Below, in pieces: positions 24,183 to 35,025 of a stretch of 64,000 bases of DNA. The DNA lies in the NCBI GenBank assembly GCA_031216915.1, contig CM062291.1, positions 35,964,484-36,028,483 of the forward strand, written 5' to 3'. The DNA is from Pictodentalium vernedei. Lineage: Eukaryota > Mollusca > Scaphopoda > Dentaliida > Dentaliidae. The position numbers and the translations under genes are program-made. The notes beneath the pieces were generated by a model. That model saw only the letters and a list, made by a program, of their open reading frames with translations, was not told where the DNA came from and ran no database searches. The first letter of the stretch is position 1. Each line of letters begins with the position of its first letter.

Positions 24183-24263
24183 ATACATTGTTGATGTAGA
24201 TCAATTTATATTTCAAAAATAGAGTGCATTTTATGATCATCTACACAAGAATTTTATCAATAT

Positions 24264-24590
24264 AGCAGCTGTATCAAACAGGGTTCCTGCACCAAATTGA
24301 GAAGTGAATTCCACGAGTTTTCAGGAGGTTCAGTTCAATTTTTCAAGGAGTTTCCAGGAGTCAGCTGGGTGAAATTAAAGGGTTTTCAAGGAGTATAAAG
24401 CGACCATGTCTTGGGAAGAACGAAAAATGTTAGGAGTTGAATTAATCCAGTGAGCAACCGACTTGATTTTTCCAAATTTCCAGGAGTTTCCAGGAGGTGC
24501 TTCAAAATTCAAGGAGTTTCCAGGTCCTTGGGAGGGGGTTTTGAAATTCAAGGACTTTCAAGGAATTCAAGGAGGCACGGGAACCCCGAT
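24264..24590. mobile_element. Probable hAT remnant rich in TTTCCAGGAG repeats
   Basis: GGGTTCCTGCACC and GGCACGGGAACCCC as ends with ATCAAACA/ATCAAATA flanks. The interior repeats TTCAAGGAGTTTCCAGG. Similar short pieces lie at 3540-3586 and 58195-58300. Confidence 0.55.
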
Positions 24591-24652
24591 CAAATAATGA
24601 GTGCAACATTTGATACAAAGCTAATGAAAGCTTGTAGGTGAAATATAACCTA

Positions 24653-24832
24653 CAGTACAAGTCAAAATAAGTTGTAGCATAACTGCAATAATCTAAGTAT
24701 ACTGCTGATCCAGGACCGATAAGATCAGAAAGCTTTCCAGAAAATGATGTCAGCTTCTGGTCTCATCAGTGTAGGAAGAGAAAGATACATAGTTTATAGT
24801 TGTTATCCTAAAACTTATTTTGACTTGTACTG
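24653..24832. mobile_element. Small TA-type MITE
   Basis: 180 bp with ends CAGTACAAGTCAAAATAAGT matching over 21 bp; TA at the left, CA at the right. Confidence 0.8.
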
Positions 24833-25009
24833 CAGGTAGAAATATTGAATTTTCAGAGGACACCTAAAGAAGGGGGAGGAGGGGCGGAGGGGGAGTAAAA
24901 ATAATAAAGCCAAATTGTAAGAAACCTGTTGACCTCAGAGGCAGAATGCCAACAGCTCTTTGGAGACTTACAGCTCTTTTATACAAAGATGTCGAAATAC
25001 CAAAACTCC

Positions 25010-25990
25010 AAGCAGCAAATTTTTCCCATAAGGCCATTAAAAAAAAGGTCTATGTTCTCAAGCACCGCCCACGTCATTAAATTTCTGCTGCATCAAAACT
25101 TTTTAATACCCAGTCAAAACAAGACGTACTGTCACAGTGCCAAAGCTGCGACGATTCGTGCAACGCCAATGATGTTTTAAAACTCGTTGTGACAAAAAAC
25201 AGTTGTTGGTGGCAAAACAACTTGTTGGTACAGACAGACAGGCAGATAGCTAAAAAAAAAATATAAGAAAATACACCCGGTCAAAACATATTTCCCCGGT
25301 CAGTGCGTAAATTCTCGGATCAGAATTTTGAGCACCGGCACATATTTCTCTGTAATATTTCAACCTCCTGTTCCCCTCTGTATTTTCATGCTTCGAATTT
25401 CTATTATATAAATGTTTTCTATATTGGTACATATTAACTTTTGAGGAAAATGCCGCCATATCTTTTCAAATTAGTGTTGGAGTGAACATAATCCTGCAAT
25501 GGAGCATCTTTGGCATGTCATCAACAGCCAAGTTGATTGAAGCATTTCGCAATATATGCGATAAGATAACACCAGTCTGGAGTTTGTGAGAGATTTCTTC
25601 CTGAAATGTGAATATATTTTTTTTAGGTACCTTTTTCAGATTTCAGAATAAAAAATAAAAATCCTCCCACCCTCATCAAAACTTTGAGACACAATTGCCT
25701 GAGAACATAGACATTTTTTTTTAACCCTTTACCCAAAGCAGACGATATCAAAATTTATTATTTTAAATATCATTTTTTTTTAAATTTTTCAAAAAATTTC
25801 AACAAAACCATATCATGTGACCCCTCATTGGAACGAGCTCAATGAGCTCATTCCAATGAGGGGTCACATGATATGGTTTTGTTGAAATATTTTGAAAAAT
25901 TTAATTTTTTCAACTGCTCAATTTGCATATTACTCAGGCGGATGCGGGCGATTCGTTAGTTAAAGGGTTAATGGCCTTATGCAGAGAAAT
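25010..25990. repeat. Inverted repeat around AAGGCCATTAA
   Basis: CCCATAAGGCCATTAAAA / TTAATGGCCTTATG and TCTATGTTCTCA/TGAGAACATAGA occur in opposite directions near 25030 and 25700-25985, with the TTAA MITE 25721 in the right arm. Class unknown. The 600 bp between show nothing recognised. Confidence 0.55.
25721..25971 (+). mobile_element. TTAA MITE A next to UBR5 exon 3
   Basis: Exact TTAA flanks and a full-length A copy with intact hairpin CCTCATTGGAACGAGCTC/GAGCTCATTCCAATGAGG. It ends 76 bp from the exon-3 donor and sits in the right arm of a larger inverted repeat (GGCCATTAA near 25032 and 25972). Confidence 0.93.
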
Positions 25991-26047
25991 TTAACCAATT
26001 CAATCTTGTTTGACAAAGCTCAATGAATAAACAAAGAAAAAACTTAC

Positions 26048-26124
26048 GGTTTACTGGAATCAGCTTTGTTCAAATCCAGTCTATCAGTGTGAACTGCAAA
26101 AGGTATTCGACAAACACGGCCATC
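26048..26124 (-). CDS. UBR5: UBR5 exon 3
   Basis: Third coding exon, 77 nt (25 codons plus CC). It starts DGRVCRI and continues with DRLDLNK, almost the UBR5 family sequence at this point. The acceptor is TTATGTTTTAG|GAT and the donor CC|GTAAGT. The exon is too short to be called by length alone; recognition rests on DGRVCRI, the splice sites and the phase (exon 2 ends phase 0, exon 4 supplies the missing base of the last codon). A TTAA MITE (25721-25971) ends only 76 bp from the donor. Exons 2 and 3 together are 204 nt, a multiple of three. Confidence 0.93.
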
Positions 26125-26601
26125 CTAAAACATAAGATCAATAAAAATAAACAGCGTTCTACTGTACTTTCTGAAAAAAAAAAAATTAATACACAAATCA
26201 GTGGGAAATTTTTTTTAAATTCTGAGGGCACGATTCATTATATTATTACTTCGTCGTGATCTGCCCTTAGAACCCGGAGCTCGACTCAGATACATATTTT
26301 GTACATCCACATAATGGTAATAATCTCTATGTAACAAAAAAGATACATATGTCACATAACACAAAACCTGAAATTGGATTCAGCAGCAAGCATTTTGTTT
26401 AGGTACGCTGTCTCATCAGTTGGAAAAAATTCAAGCATCTCTTTTAGGGATACTCAGACTTTTAATTTGGTGAGATCTGTGCTATTCACTGATATATGTT
26501 TGAAGCTCGAGATAAATAAAAAATAAAACAGTGTTTCTGATGGCTTACTGTAATTTAACCTTTTGAACCCGAGAGACTGCTTTCCATTCTGGGAAAATGA
26601 T

Positions 26602-27211
26602 TGGTGTTCAACCGATTACCAAAAATGGTTGTTGACCGATTACCGGTTATTTGAGCTCACAATCGGCCGATTCCAATTGTAATACTGTGCACTATGACAA
26701 GTCGAGGCTCGAAAGAACTACATTAAACTGAACATTTTTCATTGTTAAACTTTGTTGCCTGGGATCGAAATAAAATTACCAGTCGCGCACACTTGGGCGG
26801 TAAACATGGCTCTCTGAGCCACGTTTACCGCCCAAGTGCGTGCGACTGGTAATTTTACTTCTGCCTGAGTCAATGGAATGTAACCGTCATTTTTCCGGTA
26901 TGAACTAGCGATTTTGCTCAGTTGTAAGCTTTGCATGTCGTTTAACTTGTATGCCCCGTAAATGGACTTCTAGAGAGGTTAAGAATATACATTGTGGTTG
27001 TTTCTCAACTTTATTGAATGGTATCATTGGCATCATTTTACATTAACAATGTGAACAATTGCAGAAGATAACAAAATGCGGTTAATGAATGATCTCAAAA
27101 TGCTTGGCAACAATCGGTTGAACCGATATTCCAGCAGCCGTTGCCATTGTCATCCGATTGCCCATAATCGGCCGATTGTGGTGGCCGGTTCCGATCATCG
27201 GTTGAACACTA
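26602..27211. mobile_element. hAT MITE, 610 bp
   Basis: Exact duplication AAAATGAT (26594-26601, 27212-27219); tips GGTGTTCAACCGAT and AGTGTTCAACCGAT. The central palindrome (26773-26858) reads ACTTGGGCGGTAAAC/GTTTACCGCCCAAGT. Same family as 17121-18556. Confidence 0.93.
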
Positions 27212-27394
27212 AAAATGATACTCCACGCTTTCATCAAATGGGATGGCTGCTAAGTTAAAGTGCTTGGCAGACCCATCAATATTTTCAACGCACAGTCCTG
27301 AGGCTGCATGTTGAAAATATTAATTGGTCAACATCCAGATAATAAATTTGGACTCTTCCAATTGCTTCCACTGAGCCGATTTGGAAGATACCAC

Positions 27395-27873
27395 CGGGGT
27401 TCTAATGGATAATCTGCTTGTCTTGGGCAAGATACTTTACCCAACGAATCGCTTGCATAATATGCAAATTCAGAAGCTGAAAAAATATTATTTTTCGAAA
27501 AATTTCAAACAAAACCATATCATGTGACTCCTCTTTGGAACAAGCTCGTTGGGCTTGTTCCAAAGAGGGGTCACATGATATGGTTTTGTTGAGATTTTTT
27601 GAAAAATTTTTTAAAATATTTAAAATAATAAATTTTGAAATTGCCTGCGTTGGGTAAAGGGTCCTGATTACCCACGTGGGGGCACGGTGGCACTGCGTAC
27701 TAAGGTGTACTACACGTCGATGGTGCACCTGTCTTCGACCAATGCTAACGCTCCTTCTGAGGAATTAGTACGTTGAAGAGTCTGACAGTTGCTCGTCGCA
27801 GCTCGGTGGTTCTCTCCGGGTACTCCAGCTTCCTCCTCCCGTAAAACTGTCCGACACGAATTGCGATGTAAAT
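27395..27873 (+). mobile_element. SINE fragment split by a TTAA MITE
   Basis: CTTGTCTTGGGCAAGATACTT before, and GATTACCCACGTGGGGGCAC plus CTTCGACCAATGCTAACGC after the MITE 27434-27662. The tRNA head and tail are missing. Confidence 0.82.
27434..27662 (-). mobile_element. TTAA MITE A in a SINE core
   Basis: It splits the SINE between GGCAAGATACTT and TCCTGATTACCC, which is TTAATCC in intact SINEs. The hairpin is CCTCTTTGGAACAAGC/GCTTGTTCCAAAGAGG. The outer tip bases are partly lost. Confidence 0.88.
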
Positions 27874-28255
27874 CTTGATGGCAGAAAGTGGGGTGCCGAC
27901 TAGTCGACTCCGAATATGGGTGTCAACTAATCAACCCCTGAATCCCAGAGTCAATTCAACACTATATTTTACCAGCACTGAACAAGCACTGCTTCACTTC
28001 CCGGGATTCACATAAATATTTAGTTAACAGGAGTAAACAATTAACAGGAATTGGCTTCTTTCCTATCTGTCTATATCTACGGGCATATAACTGGGCATTT
28101 ATTTTATTATATTTTGTTTGACAGAGCTCATGGAGCTCTGTCAAACAAGACATAATAAATTAAATGCGCATATTGGATGTGTTGAGACCAAAAATGTCTG
28201 TAAATGTGGGAGATTCAGTTATATACAATTACAAGGCTTATTCAATTAACATATA

Positions 28256-29736
28256 CTGAGTCAAAAAAGAAAGTAAAATAAACTTCGAGGAGCACTTTTT
28301 TTTAGTATTATCGACTTTAATCCCAAACAAATTATTGTAAATTCATATTTCGAGTCTAGCTGTATGAATTTGCATAATTTCATGTTCTTACTGTTGCCAG
28401 CATCACAGAAGGATGTCACAATTCAGACATGGGGTGAAATGAAAAGTTCACACATGCAGTCAATAGCGTGTATGTCTACCATTTGCCTCTTGGATGGCAA
28501 GACATCGACGCCGCATGGACCTGATAAGTCTCTGGATGTCACCCTGTGGCACTGCGTTCCACTCCTGCCTTAGAACATTACGTAAATCGTCTAACGTCTG
28601 AAGATCATGAAGTTGTACCTGATGGTCCAACCGATCCCAAAGATGCTCGATTGGCGACAAATCTGGCGAAAGTGGGGGCTCTGCTCCTCAAGACAATCAC
28701 GACAGTTACGCACCACGTGACATCGGGCATTGTCTTGCTGGAATAACTGCAATCCGACATTAGCGTTGAACAACGGGACAACAACAGCATTAAGAATTTC
28801 GTCCCTATATCGCTGTACATTCAGATTACCATCGATGAAGATCAACTGCGTTCGATGGTGCAAGGAAATTCCTGCCCAAACCATTACACTACCCCCGCCA
28901 AAACGGTTGCATTCCCGCACGCAAGCATCAGAAAACTGTTCTCCTCATCAGTGATACACTCTTGCCCTACCATCAGCATGCCGTAGCCAAAATCGTGATT
29001 CATCTCTAAAAAAAACTGTGCTCCAACGCTGCTGAGTCCAGCGAACACACTGGCGTACCCATTCCATTCTGACGGTACGATGACGTTGGGTAAGGATTGG
29101 TCAGTGGTATGGACGCCTACTTCGGATGCCATGTCTGTTGTGGACAGTTTGTGCACTGGTTCTATTGTTAATTCTACCAGGAGTAATTGCTGCTGTCCTG
29201 GTCGCCGGAAGGAAGCGTTTTGGCAAGCGAGAAGTCCTGATGTGTCGGTCTTGTGCAGGGGTCGTAACTCTTGGTTGACCTGAACACGGTCGGCCGGCAG
29301 TAGGTCCAGTGGATCTATACCTTCCAATGAGACAGTAAATAGTGGCCACAGTAAATCCGAACTCAGCAGCGAGCTCATCTGGAGGTATACCAGCCGCATG
29401 CATACCAATGGCACGCATCCTAATTTTCGGTTGACCTTGACATTTTTTAAAATGTCGGAAGACAAACACTACCATGTTTTCTCAACAACCCAGGCTCTCT
29501 AGCACAATATAACACAAAGTAAATCGTCGGTTACCCTTTCAATTTTACATTCTCGGGTAGCATGTGCTATTTTGAAATCCATAGCAAAATTGTATACTGT
29601 TGGGTGGACAACAACATGTCATTAAACTCTTTGCACAACTTCTTGTCCACAAACAAGCAACATTAGAATTATTATATTTCATCCTTTATGCTATTTTTTC
29701 ACATTTGTTTCTATTATACTTTCTTTTTTGACTCAG
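28256..29736 (-). mobile_element. Tc1 element, 1481 bp, TA-flanked
   Basis: The ends CTGAGTCAAAAAAGAAAGTA and its reverse complement match over 20 bp, and both are flanked by TA (28254-28255, 29737-29738). It is inserted in a pogo-like element whose sequence resumes after 34321, and its right tip was later cut into by a hAT. Confidence 0.93.
28460..29475 (-). pseudogene. Broken Tc1/mariner transposase (DD34E type)
   Basis: Remnant of a Tc1-family cut-and-paste transposase inside the element 28256-29736. From the N-terminus (29475 downward): a helix-turn-helix region with GQPRVTTPAQDRHIR, a first catalytic Asp in FFRDESRF (about 29010), GGGSVMVWAGIS (about 28890), the second Asp in QQDNARCH (about 28740), and the catalytic Glu in SPDLSPIEHLWDRLD (about 28650). 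These blocks lie in at least three frames, with a stop after RARVYH and frameshifts before GGGS and before SPDLS. The length is close to the usual 340 residues if the frames are ignored. The enzyme cannot be made from this copy. Confidence 0.93.
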
Positions 29737-30862
29737 TATATATAGGGCTGCACGATATTCAAAACTGAATACCGGTATCGGTATTCAAAAAAATACTGCG
29801 ATATACTGGTATATCGAAAAATGTTCAGAAAAATTAACATAAGTACCACAATCGAGGCTTGAGGCATCACCGTCAGAACGAATTAGCATGCCTTAATGAT
29901 GCAGTTCGAAAAACCATTATCCAAGGCACCCGATATCAAAATTTATTATTTTAAAAAAAAGTTTATCACATTTTCCAAAAAAAAATTCTACAAAACAATA
30001 TCATGTGATCCCTCATTGGAATGAGCTCAACGAGCTCGTTCCAATGAGGGGGTACATGATATAGTTTTGTTGAAATTTTTGTAAGTTAAAAACTTTATAA
30101 TAATTTATATATTTTTTATACTTACCAATGACCCAGACTTAGCTGGTGCTAACTCCTTAAAATCAAGTGCCATACACAAATTTTGCCTGCCAAACCTCAA
30201 AATTTGCATCAAATTCGAATTTTCAATGTCCTATGTGGCCCTCCATACCTTTTGTCCACTGCGCATGCGCAGTGTCAAGGAGGTCTCGAAATTGGCCCCA
30301 ACTGTCATTGTTACAACCAGTGCCTGGTAAGCATTATGTAATCAGCGGGGAGGTAAGAGTTCCCAACTCATGGGAGGGCCATCCCCGTCTGGGTCATAGG
30401 TAAGTATAAAAAATATATAAATTACTATAAATTTTTTAACATTTTTATACTGCACCAATGACCCAGACTTAGCTGAATAGTAAAAAGGCTGGAGGGTCTA
30501 GGACATAAAGGAAAATCCAATAGGCTCAATTACATGTAAACAGAATTATCCCCTCAAGGAGAAGAGAACAGGTTTTACATGTATCTTTCTTATTTGTATC
30601 AAAAAAGAAAGACACAATACCATTCTGTAATTGAGCACAATAACATCAATGATCTCTATTAACATCCAGTATAATCCATTATACTAATCTTATTAAAGGA
30701 AAGCCAATAATTAAAGATAGTCCAGATAATGAGACTCTTTATACTCATTAAAAAGTGTCCGAGGATTGTATAATAGTGCTCATATGATCCGTGACATATA
30801 CAAATGTTTCACACCGAGCTACACTTTAAAAATATTACATGAATTAGCTTTACACTTTAAAA

Positions 30863-31560
30863 TCATCCCGGCACTGACTCGGAATTACTGATTCCAGAGG
30901 AGGTATTCCCTTGCTTTTCACTATAAAGCAGGAGACCTAAGGGAACACCATCCCACCCCCCACCCCCCTTCCCTTGCCCTGGGTCAAATACCCCAGAGCG
31001 AAGAGGGTAGCAGGACAGAGTCACTGCTGGAACTATTATATTAGCATAAGTCCAAGAAGTAGACAGCTCTCTTACTTCATGCGCCCAAATCTTAAGCACA
31101 GACTGCTGAGTTGAAGATAATTTTTCATAAGCAGTACGGGTAGTTAATTGAATCCCTCTTGCAATAGAATAGACTGTAATGTCCCTTCTATTAGGCAGCA
31201 GAAACAGAAAGAAACGTTACGTCCCTTTCTGATAAACTGAGATCTACTTATGTAAATACGTATAGCTCTAACAGGACAGAATAAAGGTCTATGCCAGTCT
31301 GAAGACGGAAGAGCCTTAATAACAATAGGTTCCGAATACTTATTAGGCGCCTGATTTTAGCCAAAAATCCAACATTAGCAGTCATGGTAATAGTATTACC
31401 TACACTACGATAGTGAGAATCATCCACAGATTGGGCCTGAAGCTCACTAACTCTTCTAGCAGAAGAGAAGGCTAAGAGAAAGCTGTCTTATAAGATAAGA
31501 ATTTGAAGTCCACTGTATCAAGAGGCTCAAATGGCGCTTCTCAGCTTAAGAAGAACCCAA
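30863..31560 (-). pseudogene. DIRS-type tyrosine recombinase remnant
   Basis: Two blocks typical of DIRS recombinases are readable: PFEPL followed after a frameshift by FLLAFSSARRVSELQAQSV (about 31540-31430), where the Arg of SARR is the first catalytic Arg, and IWAHEVRELSTSWTYANII (about 31090-31040), which carries the HxxR pair. Stops and frameshifts lie between them, and the usual C-terminal block with the nucleophilic Tyr is not recognisable; a Gly-rich run follows instead. The function would be integration of the circular DNA form; this copy is dead. Confidence 0.82.
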
Positions 31561-31805
31561 GCTAAATTCCATTTAGGAATTAATCTAAGAGTTCTAGGTC
31601 TATTTATCGAAAGTTTTTCAGTAACTTAGATAAAGAGACATTAGAGGCTAGCTTGAATACAGCGTCATTCAAAAGTTCAAATGTCCATGACATTTCTGGA
31701 CTGGGTTGGGGACGGTGTCCCTAATCCGGCCAAAAAAGTCTGTGTCCAGTGACGCTTACGGCCTCTTATCAGGTAACGAAGCATTTTTGTCCAGAGAAAC
31801 AACTT

Positions 31806-32984
31806 CTAAAAGGTGATGCTGGATGAAATGTACGGCACCTTAAGTTGTTTGGAAAGGGAAAATTTCAGCAATGCTGATTCCCTTTTACCATCCGCCTGGA
31901 CCACATAATAATCTCGGTCGTCCCTACTGACTCTGCAGGGGAGTGAACCGACCCGCTTGCTCAGATAGTTCTTTGCTGAAAAAGTTTCCGATAGCTGCTG
32001 GGATGCTGCGATGAATTGAGCTATCTGTGATAGCAAGTCCATCACAGAGACCCGTGGAGCCGCGGTCTTACGTAATTAGCCGCTGGAAACTCCAGGGACG
32101 TTCATTCCTGCATTTATATAATACGCAGACGTCCCAACTGGAAATGCCTTGTGTCCTTGGCTAGCGGACGGCGTGACCTGGTCGACATGGATTTCCTGGT
32201 CGGAAGCTGGCTGGATATCTGTGGTCACATAGCCAAGGTGCGATCGTGTGTGCTGACGTGAGGATGAGGAAGCAAATAGACCAGACATGCAGGGCTGTCT
32301 ATGCGACGGAGAGTCTCGAGCAGGAGGAGTGGACGTATGCTCCAACTAACGAACGAACATACAACAACATCACGGCGCAGATGTTGTTGTAAGAGAGAGG
32401 GGGCCTCTCGCTCGCGGTCCGGGTAGACCTGGATGAGCTAGCTACCGGACTAACAGGCTTCCTCCGTACAATCCTCGGATACGTCGTCACTGGGTGTGCA
32501 TGTTCCATGTTTATAGTGCTCGCATCACCCAAACTGCTTCCCTGGACCACAACGGACGAACCCGGCTGCACAGCCATTCGATGAATGGTCGCTACACCGG
32601 GCGAGCTAGCGGACAACAACACCGTCCATCCTACTAGGGACCTCTTAGGCAATTGTTGTATTTCATGAGCACTTTTTGCTGCTAGCTCTTCGCTAGACTG
32701 CAACGACGGAGACACACTTCTTGAAGACATCACGGAAACATCACCCTGTTCTTGTTCCTCTGAAAAAGAGACTGATAAACTAGAGTGACCTTGCGGAGAG
32801 AGGACCGGCATGGACCCCTCACTGCTAACAATATACCGTGACATACGTCTCCAACGTTGTCATTCCAATTGGCACACACTGAGCAAGAATTAGTGCGAGT
32901 GCACTGACTACAAGAAACACAATGAACATGAGAATCAGAGTAAGATTTCCTTGCATTACAATTTGCACAACATTCTTTCATCAT
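31806..32984 (-). pseudogene. DIRS gag-like remnant with Cys cluster
   Basis: Three or four overlapping open pieces on the minus strand. The first (32984-32730) has a compact Cys array, HVHCVSCSQCTRTNSCSVC followed by W, resembling the Cys-rich N-terminus of DIRS gag-like proteins. The next (32844-32299) is Ser-rich and acidic (VSPSLQSSEEL), and the last (32045-31806) is helical with DLLSQIAQFI. Frames shift between pieces, so it is not a working gene. Assignment as gag rests on position before the recombinase and the Cys pattern. Confidence 0.6.
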
Positions 32985-34423
32985 GAAAAATTATAAAAAG
33001 TCATAGTACTCGCACTAACCCTTGAAACAAAGATATATAATATAGTATAATCCATTATAACATTTGGGAAAAATAATTTCAAAAAAAAAAAAAAAAATTG
33101 TTGAAAAATTTTCAGAAGAGCCCACTTTCCCAATGGGAACAATGAGCACAAATGGATCCCAAAAAGGCCTAAGTGTGGACAAAATATTTTAAAACATTTT
33201 TAAAAGTTAATGCAACACTTACGGACAATATTAATGTAACTGGCTATGAGCATAACTAAATAGAAGACAAGTAATCACTATCAGAAGTAACCATTGTCAA
33301 CATAAACAAAAGTGTACAAAAACCGGAAACATGACTCCAGGCACTGCAAACATCGCCCAAAATCAGTCACTAATTTAAACCTATCCGATGCAAAGCAGAG
33401 GCTTCCAGAGAAGAAACTGCAGTACATCGGATGGTAGATGGAGATCACAATGTCTAATCACCAAAGGGTGAGGACGTAACATGGGGAAAAAACAGAATAA
33501 TCATTTTGTTACCAAGCCAAAACTCCCAAGAAATTTTAGTAAGAAAAATTCCAAAATTATGCCAAAAGCATGGGAGAATAGCAAGGGGGGGGGATAAATG
33601 AAAGGGAGAGAGGTAACACTGAACAAACAATGGTAAATTCATAGCAAGAATGACAACATCAGGGCCATGCCCCGAAATTAGGGAACTTGAAATAATTTCG
33701 TAAGAAAATTATAAGTTACAGACCTGATCATATCCTGCCACTGTTTCATCCTCTCATCCTTCTATTTCCTCCTTAGATCCACCATTTCTTTCATAATTAT
33801 GTGTCTGGCATCATTTAAACAGAGATTTACAACACAAATATCAGTGAGGTGTTACTGAATTTAGGGCCAAACATAGAAATGACAGATGGCGCCAATTTCG
33901 AGACCTCCTTGACACTGCGCATGCGCAGTGGACAAAAGGTATGGAGGGCCACATAGGACATTGAAAATTCGTATTTGATGCAAATTTGAGGGATTGGGGG
34001 CAACATTTGTGTTTGGCCCTTGATTTTAAGGAGTTAGCACCAGCTAAGTCTGCATTGGTACAGTATAAAAATATTATTTTTTTCACCTGCTCAAATTGTA
34101 TATTACGTGAGCACATGCAGACGATTCCTTGGATAAAGGGATAAAATTATTCATATGGGGCTACAGTTAAAAAACTCAAGACATCTTGAAAATTAAATTG
34201 TGAGGAAATATTCAATGACGATAAACCCATATTTTTGTAATTACACTGATATTCAATCGATATTGATTTGAACACCGGTATATATTGGTTTATCGATATA
34301 CCGTGCAGCCCTAAGTATATATACAATTAAGTGGGCTCTACTGTATTTGGCAAATTGGCATCCAAACAATACTGAAACTGTATCAAGAAACCGGTATACA
34401 GCACAGCACTACACCCAACTCTT

Positions 34424-34676
34424 TTAACCCTTTACCCAACGTAACGGCCAAAACCGGCCAGCGCTATTCTCAAATAACGCCTATTAATTTTAATTATTTT
34501 TTTCATTTTTTGTCTCAAAAACAAAGGTTATGACTCCTCATTGGAACGAGTTCGTTGAGCTCGTTCCAATGAGGGGTCATAACCTATGTTTTTGAGACAA
34601 AAAATGAAAAAAAAATAGTTATTCAAGAATTTTTTTTGCAAGTGTCGTCTGCTTTTCATGTTAGGTAAAGGGTTAA
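34424..34676 (+). mobile_element. TTAA MITE B, left member of a head-to-head pair
   Basis: Full B copy with TTAA at 34424-34427 and 34673-34676. The right TTAA is shared with the next copy. Confidence 0.93.
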
Positions 34677-34923
34677 CCCTTTACCTAACATGAAAAGCAG
34701 ACGACACTTGCCAAAAAAATTCTTGAATGACTAATCTTTTTCATTTTTTGTCTCAAAAACATAGGTTATGACCCCTCGTTGGAACGAGCTCGTTGAGCTC
34801 GTTCCAACGAGGGGTCATAACCTATGTTTTTGAGACAAAAAATGAAAAAATAATGAAAATTAATTGGCGATTTTTTAGAATAGCGCTGGCCGGTTTTGGC
34901 CGTTACGTTGGGTAAAGGGTTAA
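34673..34923 (-). mobile_element. TTAA MITE B, right member of a head-to-head pair
   Basis: Full B copy in the opposite direction, sharing TTAA 34673-34676 with its neighbour and ending at TTAA 34920-34923. The hairpin differs from the neighbour (CTCGTTGG/CCAACGAG against CTCATTGG/CCAATGAG). Confidence 0.93.
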
Positions 34924-35025
34924 ACAACAGGTTACGGTAACAATCCATTTTGGGGGGCAACATAAACACTTTTTCAATACAACTACATGCAGTTGTCTTT
35001 GGTATAAATTAATAAGTTACTGTGA

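Larger units (their letters stand above)
16601..26047 (-). other. UBR5: UBR5 intron 3
   Basis: About 9.4 kb between exons 4 and 3 (CC|GTAAGT ... CTCTAG|T). It contains a hAT nested in a hAT (17121-18556), a bivalve-type tandem element with a pogo-like insert (18840-20930), the composite hAT at 21482-22459 and a SINE. Little is recognisable in 16601-16888, 18560-18840, 20935-21480 and 22575-22860. Confidence 0.85.
30113..34075 (-). mobile_element. DIRS-like retrotransposon, decayed and internally deleted
   Basis: Roughly 190-bp inverted terminal repeats (about 30117-30310 and 33880-34068) share ACCAATG-CAGACTTAGCTGG tips and a CTGCGCATGCGCAG palindrome. The left end has a second copy of GACCCAGACTTAGCT at 30464. 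On the minus strand the order is repeat, gag-like remnant (32984-31806), then tyrosine recombinase remnant (31560-30863). Inverted terminal repeats plus a tyrosine recombinase instead of an integrase is the DIRS arrangement (family knowledge). The reverse transcriptase, RNase H and methyltransferase region expected between them was not found. The element interrupts a TTAA MITE that itself lies in a hAT. Confidence 0.78.
29914..34145 (+). mobile_element. TTAA MITE A in a hAT (copy 3), split by the DIRS element
   Basis: Left part 29914-30112 (CATTATCCAAGGCACCCGAT, hairpin 30010-30052) and right part 34076-34145 (CTGCTCAAATTGTATATTAC, TTGGATAAAGGG). The DIRS-like insert separates them. Confidence 0.82.
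29743..34313. mobile_element. hAT element (composite family, copy 3) holding a MITE and a DIRS element
   Basis: Both tips read TAGGGCTGCACG, followed by CCGGTAT-rich inverted repeats. The 8-bp duplication AGTATATA is exact (29735-29742, 34314-34321) and overlaps the last bases of the Tc1 element. Same family as 10978-12503 and 21482-22459. No hAT transposase is visible; all internal coding belongs to the DIRS insert. Confidence 0.9.
28015..34342 (+). mobile_element. Pogo-like MITE (copy 2), outermost layer of a nest
   Basis: Left part to 28255 has AACAGGAGTAAACAATTAACAG, the palindrome TTTGACAGAGCTC/GAGCTCTGTCAAA (28107-28150) and ATTGGATGTGTTGAG. The right part resumes at about 34322 with CAATTAAGTGGGCTCTACTG before TA. 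The left tip is not clear. The interior holds the Tc1, hAT, MITE and DIRS layers. Confidence 0.72.

Noticed and set aside
31806..32984. Host gene in the DIRS region
   Set aside because: Frames shift repeatedly, and the position between inverted repeats and next to recombinase motifs points to a retrotransposon.
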